A stretch of 64,000 nucleotides of DNA from Erythrophleum ivorense (Eukaryota; Streptophyta; Magnoliopsida; Fabales; Fabaceae). How positions within the stretch are numbered: the first letter of the stretch is position 1; every line of letters starts with the position of its first letter. This document shows positions 48,311-60,422 of this stretch, piece by piece. The stretch lies in NCBI GenBank assembly GCA_026724425.1, contig JAIUCV010000007.1, forward strand, positions 24,917,091 to 24,981,090, given 5' to 3'. The position numbers and the translations under genes were made by a program. Under the pieces are notes generated by a model, which was given only the letters and a program-made list of their open reading frames with translations, did not search any database and was not told the origin of the DNA.

Positions 48311-49717
48311 TCTTGCTCTCCTCTTTCTCCTCTTTCTCCTCTTTCTTTCTATAAATTTAGTGATAAATTTGGGTCTATTTTGAGGCCAGACCAAGGGGGA
48401 AATTTCAAATTTCAAGAGGAGAATCCAAGCAAAGGAAGAAGCATCCAAGAAAGGCTAGGAAAACAAGGTATTTTGCCACTTTCATACTTGATCCTCCTTG
48501 TTCCTCTTCTTGAGTTTTTCGTCCCACATATGGATAGCCAAGAGGAGTTGAAATTTTAACCAAACCAAGGATGAATCTTAGGAATTAGAGTATGGGGAAT
48601 AAACATATGCAAAGGAAACAAAGAAAGAACCATGATTTTCCAAGATGCACAATCTAGGGTTTTAGTTGCACCTTGGTTTGTAAGATGAGTTCTAGTCATA
48701 AATTAACATGTTTAAGAGTTTATATGAGTTTCTAAGATACCAAGAGAGCCTCCCATATACCTCTCCCTTCAAAGAAATCAAAACAACTCCATTGGTGCCA
48801 TATGATGTCATAGCCTCGCCCTAGCATGGAAGGAGCATCAAGGGAGTGTTTTAATTTCTTCCAAGCTTGGTTTTGTATCATATATGATGGGAGAGGATGA
48901 AAGGAAGCCTTGGAAAAATTATAGAAGTCATGGATAGTGAGATGTAACTATAGGTTCCATATTGTGACTTAAAGAAGCAACACCTAGCTAGGCTCCTTGA
49001 AATAAATGTGTGATGGCTCTAAGGAGTTTAAATGGAGTCAAGAGTCATAGATTAAGGGAGAGAATGGAGCCAAGATTATATTTTCCCAAGGTTGCTTCAT
49101 TAGGTGAGTTATAGAACCATAAATGAGCCATAGGAACAATCTAGCTTTTAAAGCCATAAATGTATGGCTTTAGAAATTATTCCAAGAATGTAATTGGCTT
49201 CCATATTATATGTCTAGGCCAAAGAAACCAAGTCTCACATTCTTGTGAGTGTGTGGCTGAGGGAGAGGAAAAGTTTTCAAGAAAGAAAGTGTGCATTTGT
49301 AACTCAGGTAGCTTTCTCTTCTTTCTCTCATGTATGATAAGGTGTTGTTCTTGTCTTTGAATATGTGTGTATGTTTTAAGCCATGACAGATGTTTCATCA
49401 TGTATCTATAAGCCATGGTATCATGATGCTTTGTTATACACTTGATTGATGTTTTATGAACATGTTTTAGTTTGCTTGAGTGTGGTGAAGCCAAAAGTCC
49501 CTTAGTTAGGGTGAGGATGAGCCAAAAGTCCCCAAAAATGAGTGAGACAAAGCCAAAAGTCTCTAAAGAGTGAGGCCTAGTCAAAAGTCCCTTAAGAAAA
49601 ATGGGGGAGGCAAGTCCAAAATCCCAAAGAGAATGGGTGAGGCCAAACCAGTTGCTTGGCAAGCCTATGTATATTTATGTGACTTTTTGAGTGCAAGAAA
49701 TGCTATGTATGATTATG

Positions 49718-52563
49718 TGTGACAACCCTATCTTCTTCACTTGGTAATTATGGTCAAATACGCGATTAATAATTAATGATCAAGGTTTGGAGTTATTACA
49801 ATTTATTACATTAAGAAAATATAGGGAAAATTTGAACCTTGATGTTAGGGTTATCACTAAACAGCCACAATGTGAAAATGCATAAAAGAGATCATACTAT
49901 CATAAAAGGTTTATGATTCATCCATCCATCAATTTCAACACACAAAAACCTCCCATAAGTGTTCTTATATCATTTCCCAGCATTACCATTAAAGAAAATT
50001 AGGGTTTCTAGGCTAAAGGTAGGAGTTTGGACCATCGCCGTGGCCGGCCTACATGGCCCCACGGCGGATATGCCTTCTGGAGCTACTATTCTAAGTCCCA
50101 CGATCCTTGCCTCAGTGGAATACACTTGCACTACGGTGAGACGTGCTACTGGACATGCCTCACTTTGTTTCCTCGACAAACGCAACGGCGGTACAAGTTG
50201 GCCGCAGCGAGGTTTCATTCTGCTACCCTCTTAGGGGATTTTTTTTACACTAAGTCGCAGCGAGATTCCTCAAGCCGCAGCATTCCTCACCACTATTACT
50301 CCCTAGAAAAATTTTCTTCTCTTGTGCCACAGCGAGATGTCTCATCTCGCAGCGCCCCTCACCTTTATCACTCATTTGGCCATGGCGTGGCCTTCTTAGC
50401 CGCGGCGTGACTCCCTCCTATAACTACATCTTCCAAATTTTATCCCATACACTCTAATTCTCATCTTAGGAACACCCTAGGACCCCTTCCTTTCATTTTA
50501 TATGACTCTAATGGTATTTATCTACTCTATTCACCCAGCTATTCTACCATTACCAATTCAAAACTTAAATGTAAATTTCCACTCCTCAAACTACCCAATA
50601 TCAGTAAGTCCATAAAGTAATAACAACAAGAATTCATGCACTATTGACAATTAACATTCGTTACACATTCCACTAGAGATTTCATATATCCATGGTTCAT
50701 ATCAATATCTAATACATCACATAATTATATTTCTAACAATATACCATACCATAAATTCAATAACATTCATACATCAGGTTCATACATCCAATATCAAATT
50801 AAGATGAGGCCTAACTCCTCAATAAATACATCCTAAGTAAGCAATATATATAAAAGCCTACACTTGGCAACATGATTACATGATGATGCTATACAAAAAG
50901 GAATACAAAATTTAGCATCTATCCTAAATAAATCAGCCTAAGTGTAGCCTTCTCCTAACATGGTTGGAGCTCATGGATTTTCATCAACTTGCTTTCCCTT
51001 ATCCTTACCCGAAGAACTTTCACCTGAAATATTAATCCTATAAAACGGGGTGAGATGTGAATCTCAGTAACCAAGGCAATTCCATCATATATTCCAATTT
51101 AATTAATATATATGCATAATTTCACATAAGCATCAGAAAGCATACCAATCATATTAGTAAATGAAACAATTAGACTATCATGATTACTATCTCATACTAG
51201 CAATCATATTTCCACACGTTAAAGGCCAATGACATTGGGAGAGGCTCGTCCATGGCACCTACTCCCTATTGAGCACAACCAGGGCTAAGTGCATCTGGGA
51301 TTTGATCATAACCCGGTACTCGATCAAAGCATATACACAGGTGGCAGCCGCACCACAGCTCTACCATGGACTCACAAGGTCCAAACATAATACAATAGAT
51401 AGCCAACCAATTCATTTAACATTTCAAATCATTCATGTACAGCAAATATGAAATTAAAGCAAATATATGCATGGAATTAATATAATCCCGGTTACCTCAC
51501 TTGTAGACAATTTGCAATAGCCACCAATGGTACAAAAATCTCCCTATAACCATAGCATCAGAGAATTACTACTTTAATTCATCATTTACAGTAGCAACAA
51601 GTACTCAAAAAATTTAAATGCTAATGACTACCTAGGGAACACTTACTTAGCCACTACAAGTCCCCAAATTCGGATTAAAATGTCCTCTACCAGAAACTTC
51701 AATATTTCACCCAAAATCCTAAGTAAATTCGTACAAAATTAATACCCATACTATAATCCAATCATTGGGGTCTCAAACTAACAGAAATACCTTAAAAAGA
51801 AGAGTTTATACTTACCTAATGTTAGCCCTAACCTCAACCTACGAATTTTCACCATGGAAACATCAAATTGCAAGTTTCATATTTTTGAGTGTGGGTGAAA
51901 ATACTCTAAATGAAAAACTAATTAGGCCAAATTAAAGAGAAAGATGAGGAGATTAAGTTATATAACTATTACCTTGGCTGAATCTTGCTCTAAATGTGAG
52001 AAATGATGGATTTTTGGCCCCAAACCTTAGCCTCCCTTCAAAACTCCGAATTTCTCTCTTGTGTTTTAGCAAATATGGGGAAGAGGCTGAAGTGTTTAGG
52101 GTTTTAGTTGGATTTAAGTTGGGTCTAAAGTGGGTCATGGGCTGCTCCAAGGTCCCACTCCAAATGGGCTTTAGATTTTAGCTTTGTTGGGCCAGTTTTA
52201 AGGTATTAGGCTGCAGAATTTTATTGGGCCAAACTTAGTTTTAAAAACTCCATTGTTTTGGGTCTATACAAAGTTTATTGGGCCATTCCTAAGAGGCTAT
52301 ACAAGGTAGATCTTGAGCCTCTATCACATTAAATTAGATTGGGCTTGCACCTAGCTTATTTGGCCTCTATTAGCCTCTTATCATGATCTCCTACATTAAT
52401 TTGGGCCTAGATAAAGTTTCTATCCCAATTAATTCTTAACTCATATTAATAATTTATCTCTCTAAAATTTTCATTCACTTAACTTACTCTATTATTCTAT
52501 ATTAATTATTCTTAATTAACCTAAATCCATGATTAACACCTTAATTAATTTTGGGGTGTTACA
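49718..52563 (-). mobile_element. Solo LTR, GC-palindrome family, copy B
   Basis: This 2,846 bp LTR starts TGTGACAACCC and ends GGGGTGTTACA. It is flanked by TTATG (49,713-49,717) and TTATT (52,564-52,568). The uninterrupted homologous site at 20,455 (GATTATACACTCCATG) shows the right side is the original, so the duplication is TTATT with one change. It shares blocks with copy A throughout, including the GC-rich segment at 51,235-51,380. Orientation is inferred as for copy A. Small frames inside (49,959-50,410; 51,269-52,181) are not genes. Confidence 0.88.
50033..50409. repeat. GC-rich palindrome array, copy B (diverged)
   Basis: Degenerate GCCGCGGC-like words (GCCGTGGCCGGC, GGCCGCAGCGAG, GCCGCAGC, GCCGCGGCGTGA, CTCGCAGCGCC) lie at the position equivalent to the array in copy A. 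Most differences from a perfect palindrome are C/T or G/A changes. Confidence 0.7.
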
Positions 52564-53933
52564 TTATTCATTCCATGATATCCATGCATGCACTTTTAGG
52601 TTTAAATTTACATCCTTTATGTATGGTTGAAAGAGAGAAGAGCTATTGGGAATTCTAGAATCTCATTCCTTCCTCTCCATTGCCTAACTTGTCTAGGTGG
52701 ACTAAGTGAACCAAGAAATGGGAGCCACCAAACTTGAAGAAGAGAGATTAACAACAAAGTGTGTGATTTTGTCTACTTTGTAACCATTTTGATGGCATAT
52801 GATGTACCCTTATGATGAATATGGCGTATAATCATTTAAACATATATAATTACATGGATACTTGATGTATATATGAGATTTGATGCCAAATGAATGTTGT
52901 AGCAAGTTTTTGACATTGAATGGCAAGATAAAACTTGCATGATCATGTGTATACCTTGGGGTGAGAGTATGATTTTGTGATATCTGGATTTGTGCACCTT
53001 TGAGACATGTTTAATAAACTATTTTGGTGCTTTTCTATGTGCTCAAGTGGCCATGAAAGCTTTAGAAGCAAATTTGACCCTTTTATGACCCTTTAAAAAG
53101 CATAAAAAAGTTATTTTGCAACCTTATAACACAATCTGACCAAATGAATGAATTTCCTCATGAGATTTGGCATGCATATAGATCTCATCTAGATCTCTTT
53201 AGGAAGCTAAAGACCATATTACTTGGAGCTCTATGGAATTAATTATGAATTTCCAAAGTTGCCAAATTTTAGCTGCTCTGATCTGGTTACTGTTCAAATG
53301 GTCAGTTTCTTCTCTTGTGCCATTTGAGAGTCAAATGGTGTCTAATGCTCATGAACCTTTACAGACATAAACTAGACATGATAAGCTTTCTATTTCCACC
53401 AAGTTCACCCCAATTGGATGTCTGAAAAGGGAGATATGAATTTTGGAAGTTTTGTGATAGTACCAGTAGTGCCAGATGAGTTTAGGTACTGTTCCATCAA
53501 TTTTTAATAGCTACATGTCCCTATTTTAGTCTAGACTTATTTTTAGCATAAAGTAGATATCTATAGATTTCTAGAATATATAGTGTGCTTGATTTCAATA
53601 TTTCTAGAATTAGTTATGATTTTCCAAAGTTAATAACAGAAAGTTGGCACACAAATCCGAGGCTGAACATGTGATTTTTATGTATATGCTTCATGAGCTC
53701 GAGTTTTTATACACAGTTTGAGATGGTTTTGAGTTGTATGTCTATATTTAAATAAGAGAATGAGATGGATGAGTTCATATGATCCACGGGACACAAAATA
53801 AAGATTTTTTCCATAACATAATGCAAAAGTAATCTATCATTTTAATGATATTTTCTTGAGAAATTATGCTTGACCAAGGTAATAAGCTTGGAATGAAATG
53901 AGATAGGCTCGCTAAATATGGTGTTACAGATTC

Positions 53934-56900
53934 AATCAAGATGGTGATATTATTAATGAATATATTATTGCCATCATTAAGCATAATTATTATACTCCAT
54001 ATAATTGCTTCATGGAAATTTCTCAAGTAATTAAATTATAATGGTTTCTTTAGTAATTCTTTGATAATTGAAAAAATATTTTTTCAAAGATATTATTATT
54101 GGTACCCATAATAACACAATAAAGTTTATGAGAACTTTCTCAATCAAGTTAGGATAAAACTAAAGGATTTGATTAAATATATATGAAACAAAGGAAAAAG
54201 ACTAGAGTGGATTAAAGAACATATTTGAAATGAACTATGTATTGGTTGGAATAAGCTATAATACTAACAAAAAAGTGAGAAGAATAAAAGAAATAAAACA
54301 TCTATCTCTAGCTCAAACCCATCTCTTCACACGAGCGGGTTTATTCCATCATAGCTACATTGGGAGAAGTTAGGATTAGGTATGTAACACCATAAATCCT
54401 AGCTCATTTTATCATATACACATGCTTTACATCACCCCACTCATGAGAGGGTAAGGAAAAAAGGGATAAAATCATACATTTTTTTCACATTGCGTCGTAT
54501 ATAAAAATTTCATTCAGTGTCACGTGGACTATGTGAGCTTATACTACACTTTCCCATATTTAATTATATCAATACAACCTTTTTGCATCAGAAAATCATG
54601 CCCACAACTCATGGAAACTGAAATGAAGCATAAAAATGGGACTGTTTAATTTCGGCCAGATTTGCCCCTTTTTCTAACCAAACTTTGAAAAATCATAACT
54701 AATTCTAGAGAAATCAAAATCATGCAATCTTGGTCATTCTAGAAAGCTACGGATGTCTATTTCATACTAAAAATATGTCCAGACCATAACATCCATCACA
54801 AAGGATGTTTGACATCTGAAATGGTCCAAAAGTCAAACTACACTCTGGAACTAACATAGAATTCTGTAGAAAACTTTGAAAATATCCAATTAATTTCAAA
54901 AAAATCCAATCCATGCAAATGATACCAATCTGGAAATTGTAGATGTTAGCTAGAGAGAAAAAATATCTCCAGACTAGTTCATCAAGCTCAGACCTCAGAA
55001 TTTAATGGAATAGTAACTCAGATCGGGCAAAATTTCTGATACTAGACTGAATGTTCAAAAATTCATATCTCCCTATCTAGACTTCAAATGAGGTGCTTCT
55101 AGTTGTTATGAGTCACTGTGAATGTCTAGTTTCTCTGTATAAAATTTTATAGTAATTGGACATCATTTGAGTCTCGTGTGACAGAATTCAATTTCAGACC
55201 AAATGAATAGTGCAGCATACCAAAACCAGAAAAATTGCCAACTTTGAAAAATTTTCAAATATTCTATAGACCTTCAAAAATTATGATCTTTAGCTTCTCA
55301 AAAAGCTCTTAATGAGACTTAATTGCATGCCAAATGTCATATCAAGAATAACTCATTTGGCTAAAAAGTGATATGGGGTTCCATTATGGTAATTTTTGGC
55401 TCCACATGGGATACCAAAATTACCAAATGGCTTTCCTTTAGTTTTGGCACCTTTTGGGCAAGTCTAAAAGTGCATTTAGGACTTGTGTGAGCTGATCAAA
55501 TGGTCCCAAACCCCATGCATCTCATTTTGGCCTTTCCATGCACACATATGCACATTTCCATAAGCTCATTCATAAAGTGATCTTTGCCATACATACTCAA
55601 TTCACATTCCATCATTCACATAACACATACTTTCATTTCTACTTCATATAATAGCATAATTACATATATCTCAAGGGTCATAAACCATTTACATCATTAT
55701 GGTTCATTATGGCTTTAAAAGGAAAATGCTAGACATATGAATGTCAATCTTCCTCCTTCAATGTTGTTGACTCCTATTAATATATCCACTTGGTTCACTA
55801 GCATGTGAGATCATTGGAGAGGAGGGAATGAGATTCCAAGAATCCCAATAGCTCATCTCCCATTCAATCATACATAATATATGTAAAGCAAGCCTTAAAA
55901 ATGCATTCATGGATATTATGAAAGTTATGAATATTCAAAAAGCAAGTTTGACATGTAAACAAGTCATACAAGACATTCAAGAGCTGACCAAGTGTTTGAA
56001 TTAGCCTCACACTTTTCCTCATAAATTTTGGACTTGCCTCACCCATTCTTTAAGAGCTTTGGACTCAACCATGCTCTTGGGAGCCCACTTTGCTTTTGGG
56101 GGACTCTTTACTTTGTCTTAACCAATCTCTAGGGTTCTTGGCTCATCCTCACCATGGTTAAGAGTTCTTAGCCTCTCCACACTCAAGCAAACTCAACAAA
56201 TATCATACATTCATTGGAAAATATAACATGACATCATGAAATCATGGCATATAAGATTATATTAGCATACTTTTCATGGCTTGAAAATACTCATACACAC
56301 ATTCTAAGACAAGTTAAACACACATCTATGCATGAAAGAAGGTGGAGAGAGCTACCTTGCACATAATCACACACTTTTTCCTTGGATTTCAAGCCTCCTC
56401 TTTCGGCCACACACCCATAAATTTGTGAAGATAGTTTCTTTTAGCCTAGACACAATTTATGGAAGCCAATTAGGTTCATGAAACACATTCTAAAGCCACA
56501 CAACATGTTTAGACATTAGGTGGCTTTACAAGTTACAAGCAACACCCCTCAAACAATTTCTAGGTTCCATTCTTTCCTTTCAAATATGATTTTTGACTCC
56601 TTTTAAGCCTCTTGGAGTCATCACGCAATTAAAACAAAGAGTCAGCTACATGTTGCTTCTTTAGGTCATATTATGGAACTTAAAGCACCAACTCACTTTA
56701 TATGAGTTCCAATTTTTTTCCAAGGCCTCCCCACATATTCATTCATCATATATGACTCAAGAATGGCCTTAGAAAAATTTAAAACTCTCCCTAGCTACCC
56801 CAACCTTGCTTGGCCAAGACTATGGGCTTCCTTGGCCTCCATGGAGATTTCTTTGTTTTCCTGAAGGAGGAAGCATGTGGGGAGCATCTTAAGGATTTTA

Positions 56901-58570
56901 GGAGCTCATTTAAACTCTTAATTAGGCCTAGGAATTATCATATGAAATTAGATTTTGGAAGGTGCACACAAAACCCTAATTTTTGCATCTTGATTTCTAA
57001 TGGCTATTTCATGGTTTTCTTTGCATATTCTTATTCTCCTCCATCAAATACCAAATATTCATGCTTGGTTAGGCTTGAAAATTAGATCCTCCTAGGGTTC
57101 TTGGTGTGTGTCGAAGTGGAGAAGAAAGGGAGATCAATATAGCTACCATAGGATACATTTTTACCTTATTTCCTTAGTTAGTTTAGCTTGAATCTTGTTT
57201 TCTCCAAGATCTTATCCTCAAATCCGAAATTTCCCCTCTGTTCTTCCTTCAAAACAGCCCTCAAAACTTCAGAAAAATCATGGAGAAGAAGAGGAAAAAA
57301 GAGGAAAAGAGATTGGCTAAAAGAAAGCATGAAAAACAAGTAAATTTTCATACCTAAAGACTTGAATTTTTCCTCCTTCTTCTCTTCCCTTGGTGCGCCA
57401 CTCTCCTAGGGCTTTGCTTCTGGTTTGGGGCTGAAAAATCTAATACTAAATGAGGGAGAGTGTGAGGCGCCACCTATATATAGCTAGGGCAAATGGACTT
57501 TTTCAAAAATTCTAATTTTGCCCTTCGTACTTTGCATTTTCGCTTCTCCTTCGTTTTAGCTCCTTTTTTAGAACCATCTTTTTCATTATAAAATTTAGGT
57601 TCCCAATTAAGAAAATGCCTTTAGAATCACTCAAATCGGAGTTAAAACCTTTCCAAACGAATAAGTTAAAGTTCAGGCACACCAACGTTGGAAAACGTCC
57701 ATCGAAGGGGATTTAACTGTCCTAGGGCTTCCCACGGTTTTTCAGGACCTCTGAGAACCCCGGAAAACTCAAAACTTTGGTTTAAAAAATCCTCCTGTGT
57801 GAGTTCCAAAAATTACCCAAAATGACAAAAATGCCATTATGTTTCGTAGGTTTTTCGTCAAAATTTGTTTATTCTTTCTAGCTCCGTTTTTCCTTTCATC
57901 TGAGGCTAGGATTCTCATTTTTAGGAGGTTAGAATATTACTCAAATTTTTTAGGACCTTAACTAATTCATTCCAGGAAACTTGCTTTGAAAATGTGCCTG
58001 TTTCCGTCGTTTAACGAAAACTGGACATTACAAGGTAGATAAGTAACACCAGTTGAGCTTCACTACTTTATCCATGGGGTAAATAATAATTGGGTTGATA
58101 AAAAATCAGAAGTCACATTTATAAGTATAATTTTATATTTAATTTATATATATTATTATAATACAAATTCATGTATATAAAATGTTTATGTAGAACAATT
58201 GTATCAATCTTAAAAGTGGAAAAGGACAAAGTTCAATTTCTCACAAACTATTATTACCGAAACAATTATTATAAGAAATAAATATTTGGATGAAAGCTAC
58301 TAGAGGAAAAAAGGGCTAATGGAATGGTATATGCTCTTAGAAGTATGTCACATTTAATACAATGAGATCCAATTTTTGGATTTAGATATACTATACTAAG
58401 GTCAATACTAAAAATTATTCAAGTATTCAAGAAATTGGATCTCTAAGATGAACATTATATCTAAATGTTACAAATGCATTGCACTCTTTTAACTAGCAAT
58501 CCCAAGGAAATAAAATAACTATTTCATCTTTGCAAGGCCAAATTGATACTTATAAAAAGTTATTTTGACC
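53934..58570 (+). pseudogene. CACTA second gene (plant En/Spm-type transposase), copy 1, split by a solo LTR
   Basis: The + strand reading near 54,110-54,380 gives KVYENFLNQVRIKLKDLIKY, NKGKRLEWIKEHI, NELCIGWNK and QKSEKNKRNKTSISSSNPSL, then HTSGFIPS, ending ...LHWEKLGLG. The solo LTR at 54,383-58,032 interrupts here. Reading resumes at 58,033 with GR-x-VTPVELHYFIHGVNNNWVDKKSE and an intron-like AT stretch. A further patch at 58,285-58,560 (ATRGKKG, then DPIFGFRYT-like codons in shifted frames) resembles the C-terminal GxG/coiled-coil part. This is the layout of the Ptta/En/Spm plant transposase family that accompanies TNP2. Stops at positions of Trp, Arg and Glu and several frameshifts show it is dead. 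Exon limits are approximate. Confidence 0.75.
54383..58032 (-). mobile_element. Solo gypsy-type LTR (subfamily 2), minus strand
   Basis: This 3,650 bp LTR reads on the minus strand from TGTAATGTCC (58,032) to GGTGTTACA (54,383). It has a perfect 5 bp duplication AGGTA (54,378-54,382 and 58,033-58,037). A TATA box (minus CTATATATAGG) lies at 57,475-57,482, the tandem module at 55,990-56,190 and the hairpin GAGATTC/GAATCCC near 55,831. No interior is present. The 91-aa + frame at 56,810-57,085 is antisense to the LTR leader and has no recognised motif. Confidence 0.92.
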
Positions 58571-58779
58571 TTAATAGATATGGCCAAGATAACCAATATA
58601 ATAATGATGATAATAATAATTTATTTCTTTTTAAATAATTTATATTAAATTTATGTATTTAATTTTTATTAACAAGACCTTTCATTTTCATTGTTTGATA
58701 GACATGACCATAGTAGATGGAATCTATAATATGAGCAAAGGTCTAATGTATGTCAAAATAAGTTTGAATTAATTAATTT

Positions 58780-58815
58780 TTAATATTATATTATATTATA
58801 TTATATTTATTTTAT
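58780..58815 (+). repeat. (TTATA)n simple repeat
   Basis: A short run of TTATA/TATTA units lies in the AT-rich spacer between the two CACTA gene copies. Confidence 0.7.
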
Positions 58816-59059
58816 ATTATATCCCATCATGCTAAGCATTACAACCATCTTTATCCATCGTCATCTCATCTTTATCTTGCTTCTCTTTTACATTCTCAAT
58901 CTCTATTTCTCTCTCTTAGACTTGTATTTTTTTAATTTCTTAATGTTCATTTATATTAATTTTATTTAATTATTTTGATTTTATATTTAAAATAATTTTT
59001 ATTTGTTCAAAATTTTGTTAACTCTTAAATTATGCAATTTTTTTTAGTTATATGTCTCA

Positions 59060-60422
59060 ACAAGAAACATTATCAAGAAGGGGTTGATCACAACTTTAAA
59101 ATAATCCTCATCCAATGCTCAAAGAGAATCAAGCTCCAATTTAAGGAACAATTCAAAAATAATTTATTGAATCAAATGGTGATGGGTTACTATTTAATTT
59201 TTATATATTGTTTAAATTTGTTATAATTTTTAATTATTTATAAATTTAATTGATATGTATTTATTTTATGTAGATTTAGACCACATAATGATCAAGTTTG
59301 TTCCTATATAGTAAATATTTTTAAAAGTAAATATAAAGGGGTTTGGAATAGTTTAGAGAGATGTTTCTACAAAATACCAACATTTATAATTTTTAGAATT
59401 TCAGGTGATTCTTTTAATTATTTATTGAATTATTATAATATTGTATTTTTATTTTATTAATAATTGAAAATTATATTATAGAAATATTACTATTTTACTT
59501 CCCAAGATCACAATTGAACTTATTTAAATTGGAAGAAAAAAATAATTACTTGTTTAAGAGATCTAGTCGGTGATAGTCAACATCATGAAAGGAACTTAAA
59601 TGGATCCAAGAATCTATTTAGGATCAACTAATTAAAAAGTGGGCCACTAAATAATTTCAATCAAGGAGTGCACAAATGAAAAAAAAAATAAAGCATCCAT
59701 CTCTAAGTATGATTCATCTCAATATACAGGAAGTTCTATTTAAATGTTTAAGCATGTAAGGAGATTGGTAACTAATTTTATTTTTCTAATTCTTACTTAT
59801 TTTAAATATATATTTAACCAATAAAATTTTATTTTAAAGGTATGAGAATTAGGAAGAGACCTAACATATTCTGAGAGTTTTCTTAAGACTCATAAATCAT
59901 CTAATATTTGAATGGATAAAAAATATGAAATTATATATATAAGTGCTTTTTATATTTAATTTATTTATGTTATTATAATTTTATAATTTCAACTTCTTTT
60001 TTTCACTTCTAGAATAAGTATTAAGAAGAAAAAAAATGTGGTAGAAAGTATAGGAGAAAATATATCAACATTGGAGTTATGAATGAAGACATTAAGAGGA
60101 GAAAAAAAAGGGTTTCATTTATGGTTTAGGAAATATATCACATAATATATTTGGATATTCTTAGCCTCAAACCCTAGCATATAATCACTTTGAATATATA
60201 CAAGAAATGATAAGAAAAGAACATTTGGCTTTTACATCACATACTTGTAATGTTAAGCTTGACGAACAAAGAAGACAAATTGAATCCCTTACACAAGAAT
60301 TAAATCCTTTTTCAAACAACACCAAAATTAAGATAAAACTAATCTAAGTTCTATATATAAGCTAGATATATCTCATATTTACAAAGATAGTGATGAAGAG
60401 GAGGAGGAGGAAGAGGAATGGT
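59060..60422 (+). pseudogene. CACTA second gene, copy 2, decayed
   Basis: This is a second, diverged version of the gene at 53,934. SKYKGVWNSLERCFYK lies near 59,325. An FQSRSAQMKKNNKASIS-like block (shifted frames, ~59,650-59,720) is the equivalent of the SEKNKRN...SIS block of copy 1. A GRKPT-like block is near 59,855-59,930, then a C-terminal coiled-coil-like segment, EQRRQIESLTQELNPF (~60,265-60,310), and an acidic end with seven Glu before TGA at 60,420-60,422. AT-rich introns separate these pieces. Whether copies 1 and 2 are a tandem duplication within one element or parts of two elements is not clear. Confidence 0.6.

Larger units (their letters stand above)
18342..53928 (+). mobile_element. 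Outer LTR retrotransposon (gypsy type, non-coding interior), split by four later insertions
   Basis: The element starts TGTAATATCC at 18,342 and ends GGTGTTACA at 53,928. It is flanked by GATTC on both sides (18,337-18,341 and 53,929-53,933). After removing inserts, the 5' LTR is about 3,496 bp (18,342-21,699 plus 35,451-35,588) and the 3' LTR about 3,523 bp (40,240-41,000, 48,316-49,717, 52,569-53,928). A perfect tRNA-iMet primer site follows the 5' LTR and a purine tract precedes the 3' LTR. The first ~250 bp of the LTRs differ at about 15% of sites by eye, making it the oldest LTR pair here. It lies between the two genes of the CACTA element. Confidence 0.9.
40240..53928 (+). repeat. 3' LTR of outer element, in three pieces
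   Basis: The pieces are 40,240-41,000, 48,316-49,717 and 52,569-53,928. The first dinucleotide is TA instead of TG. A TATA box lies at 40,826-40,834, the tandem module at 49,495-49,650 and the hairpin GGGAATTC-TA-GAATCTC near 52,648. It was interrupted first by a copia element and then, or independently, by a solo LTR. The 161-aa minus-strand frame at 49,177-49,662 is antisense to the tandem module and has no protein signature. Confidence 0.87.

Noticed and set aside
49177..49662. 161-codon minus-strand open frame
   Set aside because: It is antisense to the tandem module of the outer 3' LTR. Repeated Leu/Thr/Ser motifs come from the DNA repeat, and the frame is not kept in the 5' LTR copy.
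50027..50410. 127-codon + frame and opposing frames
   Set aside because: GC-rich palindrome array raises frame length by lowering stop frequency on both strands; no protein features.
56810..57085. 91-codon + frame
   Set aside because: It is antisense to the leader of a minus-strand solo LTR and has no recognised motif.
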